Part shown: positions 1-9,137 of the stretch, in pieces | Layout: each line of letters opens with the position of its first letter | Numbering within the stretch: position 1 is the first letter of the stretch | NCBI RefSeq assembly: GCF_000021545.1 | Contig: NC_012438.1 | Span: 372,001 to 436,000 of the forward strand | Direction of reading: 5' to 3' | DNA from: Sulfurihydrogenibium azorense Az-Fu1 | GTDB lineage: Bacteria > Aquificota > Aquificia > Aquificales > Hydrogenothermaceae | Length of the DNA: 64,000 nucleotides | Translations under genes and position numbers: made by a program | Notes under the pieces: model-generated | The model's database searches: none | Told to the model about the DNA's origin: nothing | Seen by the model: only the letters and a program-made list of their open reading frames with translations

Positions 1-1
1 A

Positions 2-760
2 GATGCTCAAACAGGAGAAATACTGGCAGACCTTGTAGAGGAAGGACAGTCTGTTATAGTTGCCAAAGGTGGGAGAGGTGGTAAAGGAAACGCAGCTTTT
101 AAAAGTCCTACAAATCAAGCTCCTTTAACTGCAGAGCCTGGAGAAAAAGGAGAAGAAAAATGGATAGAACTTGAGTTAAAATTGCTCGCAGATGTAGGAA
201 TAATAGGTTTTCCAAACGCTGGAAAATCTACATTAATATCAGTACTATCAAAAGCAAAACCAAAAATAGCAGACTATCCATTTACAACCTTAACACCAGT
301 CTTAGGTGTTTTACAACTTGATGTAGATGACTTTTTGGTGTTGGCAGACATTCCCGGACTTATAGAGGGAGCTTCTGAGGGACATGGACTTGGACATGAA
401 TTTTTAAGACATATAGAAAGAACCAAATTTTTAATACATCTGATAGATGTCTCAGACTTTAGAGAGAGAGACCCAATAGATGCGTTCAACATAATCAACA
501 AGGAGTTGGAAAACTACTCACCAGACCTTTTAAAAAAGCCTCAGATAGTAGTTGCAAATAAGATAGACGCTTTAAGTGATAAATCTTTAATAGATAAACT
601 TGAAAAGTACTTTGCAGAAAAAGGTTATCCATTTGTAGCTGTATCCCTAATAACGAAAGAAGGAGTAGATAAACTTATAAACATACTAAGAGAAAAGAAG
701 AAAGAATGGATATCAAACTTGGAGAAAAAAGATGAAAGTACTGTTTTGGGGAACACCTGA
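2..760 (+). CDS. obgE: Obg family GTPase, 5' end outside the window
   Basis: Only the last 252 codons are present; the frame is open from base 2, so the start lies upstream. The first residues belong to the glycine-rich Obg fold (KGGRGGKGN). The GTPase domain follows: P-loop GFPNAGKST, switch motif [13 protein letters not shown]3 [10 protein letters not shown]4 NKID, and a G5-like SLITKEG. Obg proteins bind the large ribosomal subunit and act in ribosome maturation and stress control. The C-terminal tail is short. The stop overlaps the start of fmt by 29 bp, which suggests co-transcription and translational coupling. Confidence 0.95.
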   Translation, partial: DAQTGEILADLVEEGQSVIVAKGGRGGKGNAAFKSPTNQAPLTAEPGEKGEEKWIELELKLLADVGIIGFPNAGKSTLISVLSKAKPKIADYPFTTLTPVLGVLQLDVDDFLVLADIPGLIEGASEGHGLGHEFLRHIERTKFLIHLIDVSDFRERDPIDAFNIINKELENYSPDLLKKPQIVVANKIDALSDKSLIDKLEKYFAEKGYPFVAVSLITKEGVDKLINILREKKKEWISNLEKKDESTVLGNT

Positions 761-1667
761 GTTTGCAGTAGAGAGTTTAAAAGCACTTATTCAATCAAAC
801 CATCAAGTTGTAGCAGTAATAACCCAGCCAGACAAACCAAAAGGTAGAGGTCAAAAAGTTCAACCTCCACCTGTAAAAGAAGAAGCTCTAAAACACAACA
901 TACCAGTACTTCAACCTGAAAAAATAAAAAATAATCAAGAATTTGTAGAAACTATAAAACAGCTAAATCCCGATATCTCTGTAGTTGTTGCCTATGGGAA
1001 AATCCTTCCAGAAGAGATTATAAACATTCCAAAGTATAAAACTATAAACGTCCATGCATCACTGCTACCTAAATACAGAGGGGCAGCTCCTATTCAAAGG
1101 GCAATCATGGATGGAGAAGAAGAGACAGGCGTTTGTATAATGGAGATAGTTAAAGAGTTAGATGCAGGAGATGTTTACGCTTGCACGAAGGTAAAAATAC
1201 TCCCTGAAGACGATATCATAACCCTTCACGACAAACTTGCAAAAGAAGGTGCAAAGCTCCTAATAGAAGTTTTAGATAAAATAGAAAAAGGTCAAATAGA
1301 AAAAGTTCCTCAAGACCACTCAAAAGCTACTTACGCAAAACCAATAGAGAAAGAAGAAGGTAAAATAGACTGGAATAAACCTGCAAAAGATATTTTTAAT
1401 CAAGTAAGAGCCTTAAAAGTATGGCCTAAAGCTTTTGCAAACTTTAGGGACTTTCAGGTAAAGATATTGAATGTAGAAGTTTTAAAGGAATGTAAAGAAG
1501 GAAAACCGGGAGAAATATTAAAAGCGAGCGATAAAGAAGGAATAGTCGTAAAAACTAAAGACGGATGTTTACTTATAAGAACTATCCAGTTCCCGAACTC
1601 AAAACCAATATCATCTCAAGAAGCTGTAAGAGGATACAGGATAAAAGAAGGGGAAAAATTTGAATAA
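732..1667 (+). CDS. fmt: Methionyl-tRNA formyltransferase
   Basis: The 311-residue product matches the usual family length of about 310. It transfers a formyl group from 10-formyl-THF to initiator Met-tRNA. The N-terminal hydrolase fold starts [16 protein letters not shown]; the catalytic and folate-binding segment [17 protein letters not shown] is near residues 105-120, followed by ELDAGDV. The C-terminal OB-like tRNA-binding domain occupies roughly residues 205-311. ATG is chosen because it gives the canonical N-terminus, although it lies 29 bp inside obg. It overlaps folK by 8 bp, so obg-fmt-folK is probably one operon. Confidence 0.97.
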   Translation: MKVLFWGTPEFAVESLKALIQSNHQVVAVITQPDKPKGRGQKVQPPPVKEEALKHNIPVLQPEKIKNNQEFVETIKQLNPDISVVVAYGKILPEEIINIPKYKTINVHASLLPKYRGAAPIQRAIMDGEEETGVCIMEIVKELDAGDVYACTKVKILPEDDIITLHDKLAKEGAKLLIEVLDKIEKGQIEKVPQDHSKATYAKPIEKEEGKIDWNKPAKDIFNQVRALKVWPKAFANFRDFQVKILNVEVLKECKEGKPGEILKASDKEGIVVKTKDGCLLIRTIQFPNSKPISSQEAVRGYRIKEGEKFE

Positions 1668-2112
1668 GATTTTTTTAGGGCTTGGTAGTAATGTTGGAGA
1701 TAGACTTACAAACTTAAATAGAGCTATAAAAATCCTATCAGACAAGATACAAATTTTAAAAGTATCAAAAATCTATGAAACTAAACCAATAGGAGTAGAG
1801 AATCAGCCAGACTTTTTAAATATGGCTGTAATGGGACAAACAGAGTTAGACCATTTATCTTTATTTGAATTTGTTAAAAATGTTGAAAAACAGGTAGGAA
1901 GAGTTTACAGATACAGATGGGGTCCACGGGAGATAGATATAGACATACTTTTTTATAATGATTTAATCTATAAGTCTAAAGCTTTAGAAATACCTCATCC
2001 AAGACTACATGAAAGAGATTTTGTTTTAAAACCTTTGATGGATTTAGACCCAGATTTTATTCATCCTGTTTTTAAAAAGAGTATAAGAGAGTTGTATGAA
2101 GAATTAAAATGA
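1660..2112 (+). CDS. folK: 2-amino-4-hydroxy-6-hydroxymethyldihydropteridine pyrophosphokinase
   Basis: The 150-residue HPPK transfers pyrophosphate from ATP to the pterin alcohol in folate biosynthesis. The N-terminus [12 protein letters not shown] and the HPPK signature [14 protein letters not shown] (near residues 88-101) are clear, and the length is typical. The start is TTG at 1660, inside the end of fmt, preceded by a GAAGGGG ribosome-binding sequence. The stop is 4 bases from the 3' end of the convergent tRNA-Phe gene. Confidence 0.96.
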   Translation: MNKIFLGLGSNVGDRLTNLNRAIKILSDKIQILKVSKIYETKPIGVENQPDFLNMAVMGQTELDHLSLFEFVKNVEKQVGRVYRYRWGPREIDIDILFYNDLIYKSKALEIPHPRLHERDFVLKPLMDLDPDFIHPVFKKSIRELYEELK

Positions 2113-2116
2113 GAAG

Positions 2117-2189
2117 TGGCCAAGGGCGGAATCGAACCGCCGACACTGCGGTTTTCAGCCGCATGCTCTACCGACTGAGCTACCTGGCC
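2117..2189 (-). tRNA. tRNA-Phe (anticodon GAA)
   Basis: Read on the minus strand, the 73-nt cloverleaf begins GGCCAGGTAGCTCAG and has a 7-bp acceptor stem (GGCCAGG with CTTGGCC, one G-T pair). The anticodon loop CTGAAAA carries GAA, and the T arm is GGCGG TTCGATT CCGCC. The discriminator is A. CCA is not encoded: the next bases read CTT. It converges on folK and has its own consensus-like promoter just upstream. Confidence 0.97.
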
Positions 2190-2202
2190 ATCAGGGATAA
2201 AT

Positions 2203-2231
2203 ATTATATACCAAATATAAATTTTCTGCAA
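2203..2231 (-). promoter_or_regulatory. Sigma-70-type promoter of tRNA-Phe
   Basis: On the minus strand a -35 TTGCAG (2231-2226) and a perfect -10 TATAAT (2208-2203) are separated by exactly 17 bases. The tRNA begins 13 bases past the -10 box. The position and spacing make this the likely tRNA promoter. Confidence 0.8.
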
Positions 2232-2245
2232 CTTTTTGTATGTAC

Positions 2246-3673
2246 TCAACGAAGCAAAATCAGGAAAAGGTAAATTACAATACTTCCTACTGCGTTTAAG
2301 AAAAGTCCAAATTTAACCATGTCTTGTAATTTTATAAAGCCAGTTGAGTAAACGATGGCGTTTGGTGGTGTTGCTATTGGAAACATAAACGCAAAGCTGG
2401 CAGCGACAATAATAGCTAAAGTAGGATAAACAAAGTCTATTTGATTATTTTTTAAAAGGGCAATGATTATAGGTGCAAAGATTATTACAGTTGCAGTGTT
2501 TGAGTTTATCTCTGTTAGCAGTATAATCGCTATAATTAAAATAAATAGTAGTAGTGGAATGTATGTTATATAACCACTTAAACTTTTTGCTATAATCTCT
2601 CCAAGACCTGAAGACGATATTAACTTTCCTATAGATATACCTGATGCAAAGAGTATAACCGTATTCCAGTCAACTTCTTTTAAATCCTCTACTGTCAAAA
2701 CAGTTTGGTAATTTTTTAAATCTTTTGGTATTAAAAATAAAAGTCCTGCACATAAGACTGCTACGATACTTTCAGGAATTTTTTTACTTATCTGTTTTCC
2801 TATATCTTCAAAACCTAAAACTTCTATAAAAGATGGAAGAATCCATAAAAATACTGCTAGTAAAAACACAGCTGCAACAATTTTTTCTTCTCTTGATATT
2901 TTTGGAAGTTTTTCTTTCTCTTTTTGAAGAACTGTTTTTATCTCTTGGGGGTTAAATTTTACTTTCCTTAGAAAGAATCCAATGTAAAGTATCATTATTA
3001 CATACATAGATAAAGCTATAGGAAGCATTAACAACATCCATTGGAAAAAGTCTATTTTTATTCCTTCTTCTTTTAAAAATCCAAGTCCCACAAGGTTTGT
3101 AGGTGAACCTACTATTGTGCCAATACCTCCTATAGAAGCTGAGTAAGCAATACTTAAAAGCATAAATGATGCAAAAGTTTTATAACCGTATATTTTTTCA
3201 TCTTTTAAAAGATAGACAACTCCTAAAACGATAGGAAGCATCATGGCAGTTGTAGCAGTATTACTGAGCCACATAGAAAGTAAGAATGTTATTGAAGAAA
3301 AACCAATTATGAGTCTTATAGGACTTTTGATGAAAAAATCTTTAGAAAGAATGTTTAAAGATATTCTTTTATCTAAACCGTATTTGTTGACACTGTGAGC
3401 AATAAGAAAACTACCTATCATAAGCAAAATAACTGGATTAGAAAATCCTATAAATACTTTATCTACATCTGCAATACCGTAAAAAACCGCTAAAAGCAGT
3501 CCAAAAAGTCCAGTTATACCCAGTGGAACAACTTCAAAGAGCCACCAAAATATACACAAAATTAATATTCCTAAAACAACCTTGGGCTCAAAAGGAATAT
3601 TTACCAACTGTGTATGGACCCCAGTTATAAAACCTATTATTCCAAGTAGTAATCCTAATATCTTACTCTTCAT
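2246..3673 (-). CDS. SLC13 (DASS) family anion/dicarboxylate transporter
   Basis: This 475-residue polytopic membrane protein has about 12 hydrophobic segments. It carries the SLC13 signature around SNTATTAMMLP (near residues 135-145) and the paired SNTATVIIFAPI segment in the second half, plus the PIATPPNAIVYSTG motif. Members are sodium-coupled importers of dicarboxylates or sulfate; the substrate here cannot be read from sequence. The start overlaps the 3' end of the homoserine dehydrogenase gene by 11 bp, so the two are co-transcribed, though the link may be only positional. Confidence 0.9.
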   Translation of the reverse strand: MKSKILGLLLGIIGFITGVHTQLVNIPFEPKVVLGILILCIFWWLFEVVPLGITGLFGLLLAVFYGIADVDKVFIGFSNPVILLMIGSFLIAHSVNKYGLDKRISLNILSKDFFIKSPIRLIIGFSSITFLLSMWLSNTATTAMMLPIVLGVVYLLKDEKIYGYKTFASFMLLSIAYSASIGGIGTIVGSPTNLVGLGFLKEEGIKIDFFQWMLLMLPIALSMYVIMILYIGFFLRKVKFNPQEIKTVLQKEKEKLPKISREEKIVAAVFLLAVFLWILPSFIEVLGFEDIGKQISKKIPESIVAVLCAGLLFLIPKDLKNYQTVLTVEDLKEVDWNTVILFASGISIGKLISSSGLGEIIAKSLSGYITYIPLLLFILIIAIILLTEINSNTATVIIFAPIIIALLKNNQIDFVYPTLAIIVAASFAFMFPIATPPNAIVYSTGFIKLQDMVKFGLFLNAVGSIVIYLFLILLR

Positions 3674-4988
3674 CTTCTACCCTAATTATTGTAGGGTCTT
3701 CTATACTGTAATGGTTTTCTACAATTTCTTTTATAGCTTGTTGGATGTTGTTTTCTGAAGCTGTATGGGTAAGTATAACAAGGGGGACAACCTTTTCGTT
3801 AATCATTTTTTGAAGTTTTAAAACTTTTTCTTTTTGTATGACAGCTGCAATGCTTATGTTGTATTTAGCAAACACAGAGGCTATTTTTGCAAGTATACCT
3901 GTTATATCTGGAACAGTAAATCTTATGTAGTATCTTGTGTAAAAATCTTTTACTTTTGTAAGGTTAAGGTCTTTATGCTTCCAGTTCATAGAGGTTATTT
4001 CTATTTCTTTTCCTATGTTTAACTGTATGGACTTTGCAATACTTACAATATCACTTACTACTGCACTGGCAGTAGGGAAGCTCCCTGCTCCCCTTCCATA
4101 AAACATTGTCTCTCCTACGTTGTCTCCCTCTACCATCACAGCGTTAAAGACACCGTCAACCTTAGATAAAGGGTTATCTGAAGGTAAAAAGGTAGGATGG
4201 ACTCTTATCTCAACTTCATCGTTGTGAGATTTTGCAATGGCTAAAAGTTTAAGAGTGTAGCCAAGCTCCCTTCCAAGGTCTATATCTAAAGTGTCTATCT
4301 TTTCTATACCTTCTACATACACTTGGGAAAATTCTACAAAACCTCCAAAGGATAAAGATGATAGTATTGATATTTTGTGAGCTGCGTCTGTTCCGTTTAT
4401 GTCAAGGGTAGGGTCTGCTTCTGCATAGCCTTTTTCTTGAGCTTCTTTTAATGCTTGGGAAAAGCTTTTTCCCTCTTTATACATAGATGTTAGTATGTAG
4501 TTAGTTGTTCCGTTTAGTATGCCGTATATCTTTTTAATCTCGTTGGCTACAAGTCCCTCCCTTAAGGCTTTTATTATAGGTATTCCTCCTGCTACAGCTG
4601 CTTCAAAACCTATTCTTAGGTTTTTCTCTTCTGCTTTTGTGAATACATCTTTTCCTTTTTCTGCTAAGAGAGCTTTGTTTGCAGTAACTATATGTTTACC
4701 TTTGTCAAGTGCTTGTATAATCAAGTTGTAAGGAAAGTCTATACCTCCTGTTAGTTCTACTACTATGTCTATGTTTTCGTCGTTTAGTATTTCGTCTAAG
4801 TTTTTAGCTCTTCTTTCTTCTTCTATGGGATGGGGAAAGGTTTTGTTCCAGTTTCTTGTGTAGACTTTTTTTAGATTTATCTCTACTCCTGATTTTTGTT
4901 TTAAAAGTTCCTTTTGGGTGTCTAATATCTTTCCAACACCGTTTCCGACTACACCGTATCCTACTATAGCAACATTTACCTGTTTCAA
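3663..4988 (-). CDS. hom: Homoserine dehydrogenase with C-terminal ACT domain
   Basis: The 441-residue enzyme reduces aspartate semialdehyde to homoserine for threonine and methionine synthesis. A Rossmann motif VAIVGYGVVGNGVGKIL opens the protein. The catalytic region contains GGIPIIKALREGL and GILNGTTNYIL (near residues 140-170). An ACT domain starts near residue 350 (RFTVPDITGILAKIASVF), typical of threonine-feedback control. It is divergent from ridA across a 63-bp gap. Homoserine kinase (thrB) is elsewhere in this window. Confidence 0.96.
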   Translation of the reverse strand: MKQVNVAIVGYGVVGNGVGKILDTQKELLKQKSGVEINLKKVYTRNWNKTFPHPIEEERRAKNLDEILNDENIDIVVELTGGIDFPYNLIIQALDKGKHIVTANKALLAEKGKDVFTKAEEKNLRIGFEAAVAGGIPIIKALREGLVANEIKKIYGILNGTTNYILTSMYKEGKSFSQALKEAQEKGYAEADPTLDINGTDAAHKISILSSLSFGGFVEFSQVYVEGIEKIDTLDIDLGRELGYTLKLLAIAKSHNDEVEIRVHPTFLPSDNPLSKVDGVFNAVMVEGDNVGETMFYGRGAGSFPTASAVVSDIVSIAKSIQLNIGKEIEITSMNWKHKDLNLTKVKDFYTRYYIRFTVPDITGILAKIASVFAKYNISIAAVIQKEKVLKLQKMINEKVVPLVILTHTASENNIQQAIKEIVENHYSIEDPTIIRVEDEE

Positions 4989-5051
4989 AAGACAGCCTCC
5001 AGTTGTTATTTTGGTATAATTTTAACATAATGAAAATTTTAGAGGTTAAAA

Positions 5052-5426
5052 ATGCAAGTAATTTATACAGAAAAAGCCCCAAAACCGATAGGTCCTTACT
5101 CTCAGGCTGTAAAGTATGAAAATCTAATTTTCATATCAGGACAGATAGCAATAGACCCATCTACCAACGAGTTTGTAAATTCAGATGTAGCAACTCAAAC
5201 AAAGATAATAATGGAAAACATAAAAGCCATCTTAGAAGAGGCAGGAATTAACCTGAATCATGTTATAAAAACTACTATTTTTTTAAAAAATTTAGAAGAT
5301 TTTCAAGTTGTAAATGAGATTTATGGACAATATTTTAAAGACCACAAACCTGCAAGGTCAACAGTAGAAGTAAGCCGCCTTCCAAAAAATGCTTTAGTTG
5401 AAATAGAAGTTATAGCAGGATTGTGA
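5052..5426 (+). CDS. ridA: RidA family 2-iminobutanoate/2-iminopropanoate deaminase
   Basis: The 124-residue protein matches the RidA/YjgF family in length and motifs: APKPIGPYSQAV at the start, FISGQIAIDP, and the substrate-binding arginine in RPARSTVEVSRLP near residue 105. The family hydrolyses reactive enamines and imines released by PLP enzymes such as threonine dehydratase. A TATAAT box at 5015-5020 sits about 30 bases upstream, without a clear -35. The neighbouring divergent gene is homoserine dehydrogenase, a plausible metabolic partner. Confidence 0.95.
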   Translation: MQVIYTEKAPKPIGPYSQAVKYENLIFISGQIAIDPSTNEFVNSDVATQTKIIMENIKAILEEAGINLNHVIKTTIFLKNLEDFQVVNEIYGQYFKDHKPARSTVEVSRLPKNALVEIEVIAGL

Positions 5427-5538
5427 TAATAGAAAAATAGGTAAATATGGATGTAAAATGCTAAAAAGGAAAACAAAAGCCTTAGTTTTTATTAAATGGA
5501 ATTTATTACCTTCTAAGTGATTTTTAATTGAATACCAC

Positions 5539-5567
5539 TTGCATCTGTTTGGATTTTGTAATATAAT
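5539..5567 (+). promoter_or_regulatory. Sigma-70-type promoter of tRNA-Leu
   Basis: A -35 TTGCAT (5539-5544) and a perfect -10 TATAAT (5562-5567) are 17 bases apart. tRNA-Leu begins 14 bases after the -10 box. The arrangement mirrors the tRNA-Phe promoter of this window. Confidence 0.8.
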
Positions 5568-5581
5568 ATTTATCATCTAAA

Positions 5582-5668
5582 GGGAAAGTGGCGGAACTGG
5601 CAGACGCGAGGGACTTAAAATCCCTTGGCCGAAAGGCCGTGAGGGTTCGATTCCCTCCTTTCCCACCA
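5582..5668 (+). tRNA. tRNA-Leu (anticodon UAA)
   Basis: The 87-nt class II tRNA has acceptor GGGAAAG paired with CTTTCCC, and an anticodon loop CTTAAAA carrying TAA. A long variable arm (TGGCCGAAAGGCCG) and the T arm GAGGG TTCGATT CCCTC follow. The 3' CCA is encoded, unlike in the tRNA-Phe gene of this window. It stands alone between ridA and a toxin-antitoxin pair; tRNA-proximal sites are common integration points, but no attachment repeat was seen. Confidence 0.97.
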
Positions 5669-5765
5669 TATATTTAGTCCTACTTTAAATTAAATATTAC
5701 TCAAGGTTGAAAAATCTTTTCAAATCTATTAAATTTAAAAGTATGAAAAATTTTTGGGATTTGTT

Positions 5766-5993
5766 ATGAAGATATTAATAGAGATGCCAGATCAAGAAGT
5801 TTATGAAATAGGTAGAAAAGTAGTTCAAGAGAAAATTCAGGAGTATTTAGAAATATTAAAATTAGAAAAAGTATTAGATGAAATCTCAAAGGAAATTAAG
5901 GATGCTTTTTCAGAAGAAAACTACTGGGAAAAAGTAGAAAAAATTAGAGAAGAAGCTTGGCAAGAGTATAAAAAAGGCTTTGATCTGAAGTGA
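5766..5993 (+). CDS. Putative antitoxin of a VapBC-like pair
   Basis: A short, strongly charged, helical protein of 75 residues from the ATG at 5766 (an in-frame TTG at 5754 is a poorer start). It has no recognised DNA-binding motif. It overlaps the following PIN-domain toxin gene by 4 bp (GTGA), which is the classic small-antitoxin then toxin layout. The antitoxin role is inferred from this context, not from sequence similarity. It lies just downstream of tRNA-Leu, in an accessory-type position. Confidence 0.6.
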   Translation: MKILIEMPDQEVYEIGRKVVQEKIQEYLEILKLEKVLDEISKEIKDAFSEENYWEKVEKIREEAWQEYKKGFDLK

Positions 5994-6416
5994 AGGTTAT
6001 AATTGATGCTAACATTATATTTTCTGCGTTGATCAAAGGGAGTTCTATTTATTTATCTTTGGTAAAGAACTTGGAAGTTTATGCACCAGATTTTATATTT
6101 CTAGAATTAGAGAAGTATGAAGATAGAATTTTAAACAAAACTTCTTCTAAAGAAAAAATGAGGAAAATAACTTATGAAATTTTAAAAAAATATCCACGTT
6201 ATTCCTAAAATAGTACTTAAAAAATCAAGTATTGAAAGCGCTTATAAGCTTTGCAGGGAAATAGATGAGAAAGATACACCTTATGTTGCTTTAGCGATAG
6301 AATTAGATGCATACTTATGGACAAATGATAAAAAGTTAGCTGAAAAGCTGATAGAAAAGGGATTTAAGAGAATATTAACAACGGATCAAATCATCGAAAT
6401 TATAGATCTTAGGTAA
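5990..6416 (+). pseudogene. PIN-domain toxin (VapC-like), frameshifted at a 7-A run
   Basis: The first frame (5990-6208, GTG start) gives KVIIDANIIFSALIKG, the PIN N-terminus with its metal-binding Asp, then stops. From about 6195 the next frame continues with HVIPKIVLKKS and the conserved second half DEKDTPYVALAIELDAYLWT followed by NDKKL, to a stop at 6414-6416. Removing one A from the run at 6184-6190 joins the two into a protein of about 141 residues, normal for PIN toxins. Family members are ribonucleases. The break may be decay, a homopolymer sequencing error, or slippage. Confidence 0.8.
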
Positions 6417-6449
6417 TACGCCTGAAAAGAAATTTTTCAAACTATAAAC

Positions 6450-8174
6450 TTACTTAACCATCCTTATATCATCTACTATAAACTCTACACTTTCTATACC
6501 TTTGTAGTTGCTTATTTCAGGAATGTACACTATGTCAATTATAGAACCTACAGATATTTGATTGATAATATCTTGACCCTTCCACCACTTTACCGTAAAG
6601 ACTTTTTTATTTCTATCCCTTAAATCAAGGATGACTAAATTTTTTCCATAAACAGAAAAGTAATCTACTCTCAAGTGCCTATCTATAAACTTTGGATAAG
6701 GATTTTTTTCTCCAAATGGAGCCAACTGATAGATCTGTAATATTTTTCCTTTATCCCAGTAAGACAGTGGGACTTCCATATCAACCTCTTTTACAGCCCA
6801 TGGTTTTTCTTCGGCAACCTCCTCTACCGACCTGTTAAGTCTATATCTAAGGTCATGGATTTTGTCAGACTTTGTTGAAAATCCCGCAGCTGCAGAGTGG
6901 CCACCAAACTTTTCAAATAAGTCTTTACATTTATCTAAAGCTTTGTATATGTTTACTTTTGCTACACTTCTTGCAGACCCAACAGCTTTACCATTTTCTA
7001 TAGATAGAATAACAGTGGGTATTTTGTACTTTTCTGCTAACTTTCCAGCTACAATTCCTATTACTCCACTATGCCAGTTCTCTCTACCTAAGACTATTGC
7101 GTTTTCAAAAGGATACTTGTTTAATTCTGATTCAGCTTCTTTTATTACATTATCTGTTATTTTCTGTCTTTTTCTGTTTAGATTTTCAAGTTCATTTGCT
7201 AAAATAGTTGCCCGAGTTTCATCTTTTGTAATTAAAAGTTTTACAGACTTCCTTGCGTCTGCTAACCTTCCAGCTGCGTTTATTCTTGGTCCTATCATAA
7301 AGCCTATATCTTGTGTGTTTATATCTCTTTGGATTGATGCAGCTTCTGTTAGTTTTGTGATACCTACTCTGTGTTTTTTGTTTATCTCTTCTATTCCTGT
7401 TTTTACCATCACTCTGTTTATAAAAGACATAGGTACTACATCAGCTACAGTTCCTATGGCTACTATATCTAAATAGCTTCTTAACTTTATCTCTATATTT
7501 AGTAGTCTCTTTATTAGAGAAATAAGGTAAAAGGCAATACCTACTGTTGCTAAGTGTTTAAACATAGGGCTTATTTTTTCATCATCGTAAAATTTTGGAT
7601 TTACAATGTTTATACTTGAGTCAAAACTCAATGGATTTTTATCTGTCCAAAAATCTGATGGTTCATGATGGTCTAAAACAAAGACTTCTAACCCTAAGCT
7701 TTTTGCGTAAAGAAGTTCTTCGATAGCGTTTGTACCACTATCAACTACTATTAAAATATCTGCTTCAGTAGATATGCTTTTTATTGCTTCTTTGTTTAAG
7801 CCGTAGCCTTCTGTAAATCTACTTGGTATGTAATACTTAACAGGAACTTTAATATCTCTAAAAAAGTTTACAAGTAAAGCTGTGCTTGTTATACCATCTG
7901 CATCGTAATCTCCGTATATAACTATTCTTTTTTGTTTTTTTATTGCATCTACTAACTTTATCGCTACTTCTTCTAACGAGTAAAAGTAAGACGGATTTAT
8001 CAGGTTTCTAAGTTGAGGGATTATGTAATCATCGGAAAAATCTTTATCGAATAAATCTTTTCTGTTGTAAAGAACTTGTGCAAAGACTTCTCCAAACCTT
8101 TCTTTTAAATGTTGTGGAGCTGGATTAGTTTGACTTAGCAAAACCCACTGATAACCACTTAATCCTATATCCAA
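6450..8174 (-). CDS. recJ: Single-stranded-DNA-specific 5'-3' exonuclease RecJ
   Basis: The 574-residue protein is typical for RecJ. DHH phosphoesterase motifs appear in order: YGDYDADGITSTALL near residue 90, IVVDSGTNAIEEL, FVLDHHEP near residue 165, GTVADVVPM near 245, and GPRINAAGRLADA. The DHHA1 domain has GKAVGSARS and FGGHSAAAGFS. A C-terminal OB-like part follows. RecJ acts in recombinational repair and mismatch repair. Its start is next to the stop of the small upstream gene at 8175, so the two are probably co-transcribed. Confidence 0.97.
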   Translation of the reverse strand: MDIGLSGYQWVLLSQTNPAPQHLKERFGEVFAQVLYNRKDLFDKDFSDDYIIPQLRNLINPSYFYSLEEVAIKLVDAIKKQKRIVIYGDYDADGITSTALLVNFFRDIKVPVKYYIPSRFTEGYGLNKEAIKSISTEADILIVVDSGTNAIEELLYAKSLGLEVFVLDHHEPSDFWTDKNPLSFDSSINIVNPKFYDDEKISPMFKHLATVGIAFYLISLIKRLLNIEIKLRSYLDIVAIGTVADVVPMSFINRVMVKTGIEEINKKHRVGITKLTEAASIQRDINTQDIGFMIGPRINAAGRLADARKSVKLLITKDETRATILANELENLNRKRQKITDNVIKEAESELNKYPFENAIVLGRENWHSGVIGIVAGKLAEKYKIPTVILSIENGKAVGSARSVAKVNIYKALDKCKDLFEKFGGHSAAAGFSTKSDKIHDLRYRLNRSVEEVAEEKPWAVKEVDMEVPLSYWDKGKILQIYQLAPFGEKNPYPKFIDRHLRVDYFSVYGKNLVILDLRDRNKKVFTVKWWKGQDIINQISVGSIIDIVYIPEISNYKGIESVEFIVDDIRMVK

Positions 8175-8423
8175 CTACTTTTCCCTCTTTTTTGTAAATT
8201 TTAAAAGCTCACCATTTAAGGCATCTATTGTTACGTAACCTTTCTCACCGTAGACTTTGTAATAACACTCTCCAGACCTATTTTTTGAGAGTTTTACAGA
8301 GGTTATATTTCCTACATAAGATGATGCAGTTTTTTCAACATCAGACATAGAGATTTTAGGTTGACACTCTGTAGCAAAAGTAATAGAAAATAGTAGTAAA
8401 ATGGAAGTAATCAACTTTTTCAT
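8175..8423 (-). CDS. Small exported protein with PepSY-like C-terminus
   Basis: The chosen ATG at 8423 follows a strong ribosome-binding site (GAGGTGG) and gives 82 residues; an upstream in-frame TTG would add 9 more. Residues 1-18 are a signal peptide (MKKLITSILLLFSITFA, cut before TECQ). The mature part ends YVTIDALNGELLKFTKK, which resembles the PepSY fold. Two cysteines could form a disulfide. It is followed directly by recJ. Its precise role is unknown; PepSY proteins are often periplasmic modulators. Confidence 0.65.
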   Translation of the reverse strand: MKKLITSILLLFSITFATECQPKISMSDVEKTASSYVGNITSVKLSKNRSGECYYKVYGEKGYVTIDALNGELLKFTKKREK

Positions 8424-8531
8424 TATTCCACCTCTCAAGAGTAGGTTCAAAGAATGTATAAAAATTTTAACACAAGTGATACTTAAATTTTTGGTATAAT
8501 TTTACTTTAAAAAAAATTCTTGGAGGAGTTT

Positions 8532-9104
8532 ATGGGCGTTAAAATTGATATCAATAGGATAGCAAGAGACCAGTTTATCCTTGTTGACAACCAACCTTAT
8601 AAAGTTGTAAGTTATGAGCACGTAAAACCCGGAAAGGGACAGGCATTTGTTAGAGTTAGAGCAAAAAATATGAGAACAGGAAACGTAACAGAATTTACAT
8701 TTAAATCATCTGACTCTATTGAACTTGCGGACTTTGAACAGAGGTTTATGAACTACTCCTACACTGATGGGTCTTACTATTACTTTTTAGATACAAACAC
8801 TTATGAAACATTTGCTGTTCCTGCTGAAAATATGGAGTATGAAGCTCAGTTTTTAAAAGAAGGTATGCAGGTGGTTGTTTTCTTAGATAGAGGAAACCCT
8901 ATAGGTATAGAACTTCCAAAACATGAAGTCTACGAAGTTATTGAAACAGAACCGGGATTTAAAGGAGATACAGCAACAGGAACTACAAAACCTGCAAAAA
9001 TAGAAACAGGTGCTGTTATACAGGTACCTCTTTTTATTAACGTAGGAGATAAGATAAAAGTAGACACGGAAAAGGGAACTTACATAGAGAGAGTTAACAA
9101 GTAA
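8532..9104 (+). CDS. efp: Translation elongation factor P
   Basis: The 190-residue protein (ATG at 8532 after TTGGAGGAG) has the three beta-barrel domains of EF-P. The modified lysine lies in the loop VKPGKGQAF, at Lys35. The C-terminal signature GFKGDTATG and TGAVIQVPLFINVGDKI are clear. EF-P relieves ribosome stalling at polyproline. A TATAAT at 8495-8500 is a likely -10 box. accB follows after 33 bp that hold a small hairpin (9107-9112 with 9121-9126). Confidence 0.97.
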   Translation: MGVKIDINRIARDQFILVDNQPYKVVSYEHVKPGKGQAFVRVRAKNMRTGNVTEFTFKSSDSIELADFEQRFMNYSYTDGSYYYFLDTNTYETFAVPAENMEYEAQFLKEGMQVVVFLDRGNPIGIELPKHEVYEVIETEPGFKGDTATGTTKPAKIETGAVIQVPLFINVGDKIKVDTEKGTYIERVNK

Positions 9105-9137
9105 ATCTTTCCTGATACAGGGAAAGTTGGAGGAGTT

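Noticed and set aside
5427-5538. A minus-strand frame (5394-5576) between ridA and tRNA-Leu
   Set aside because: It has no ribosome-binding site, overlaps the ridA end and the tRNA promoter, and shows no domain; I see nothing else in this short gap.
6862-7476. A 204-codon frame on the plus strand inside recJ
   Set aside because: It is antisense to well-conserved RecJ motifs, has no ribosome-binding site and no recognisable domain; it is a by-product of the opposite frame.
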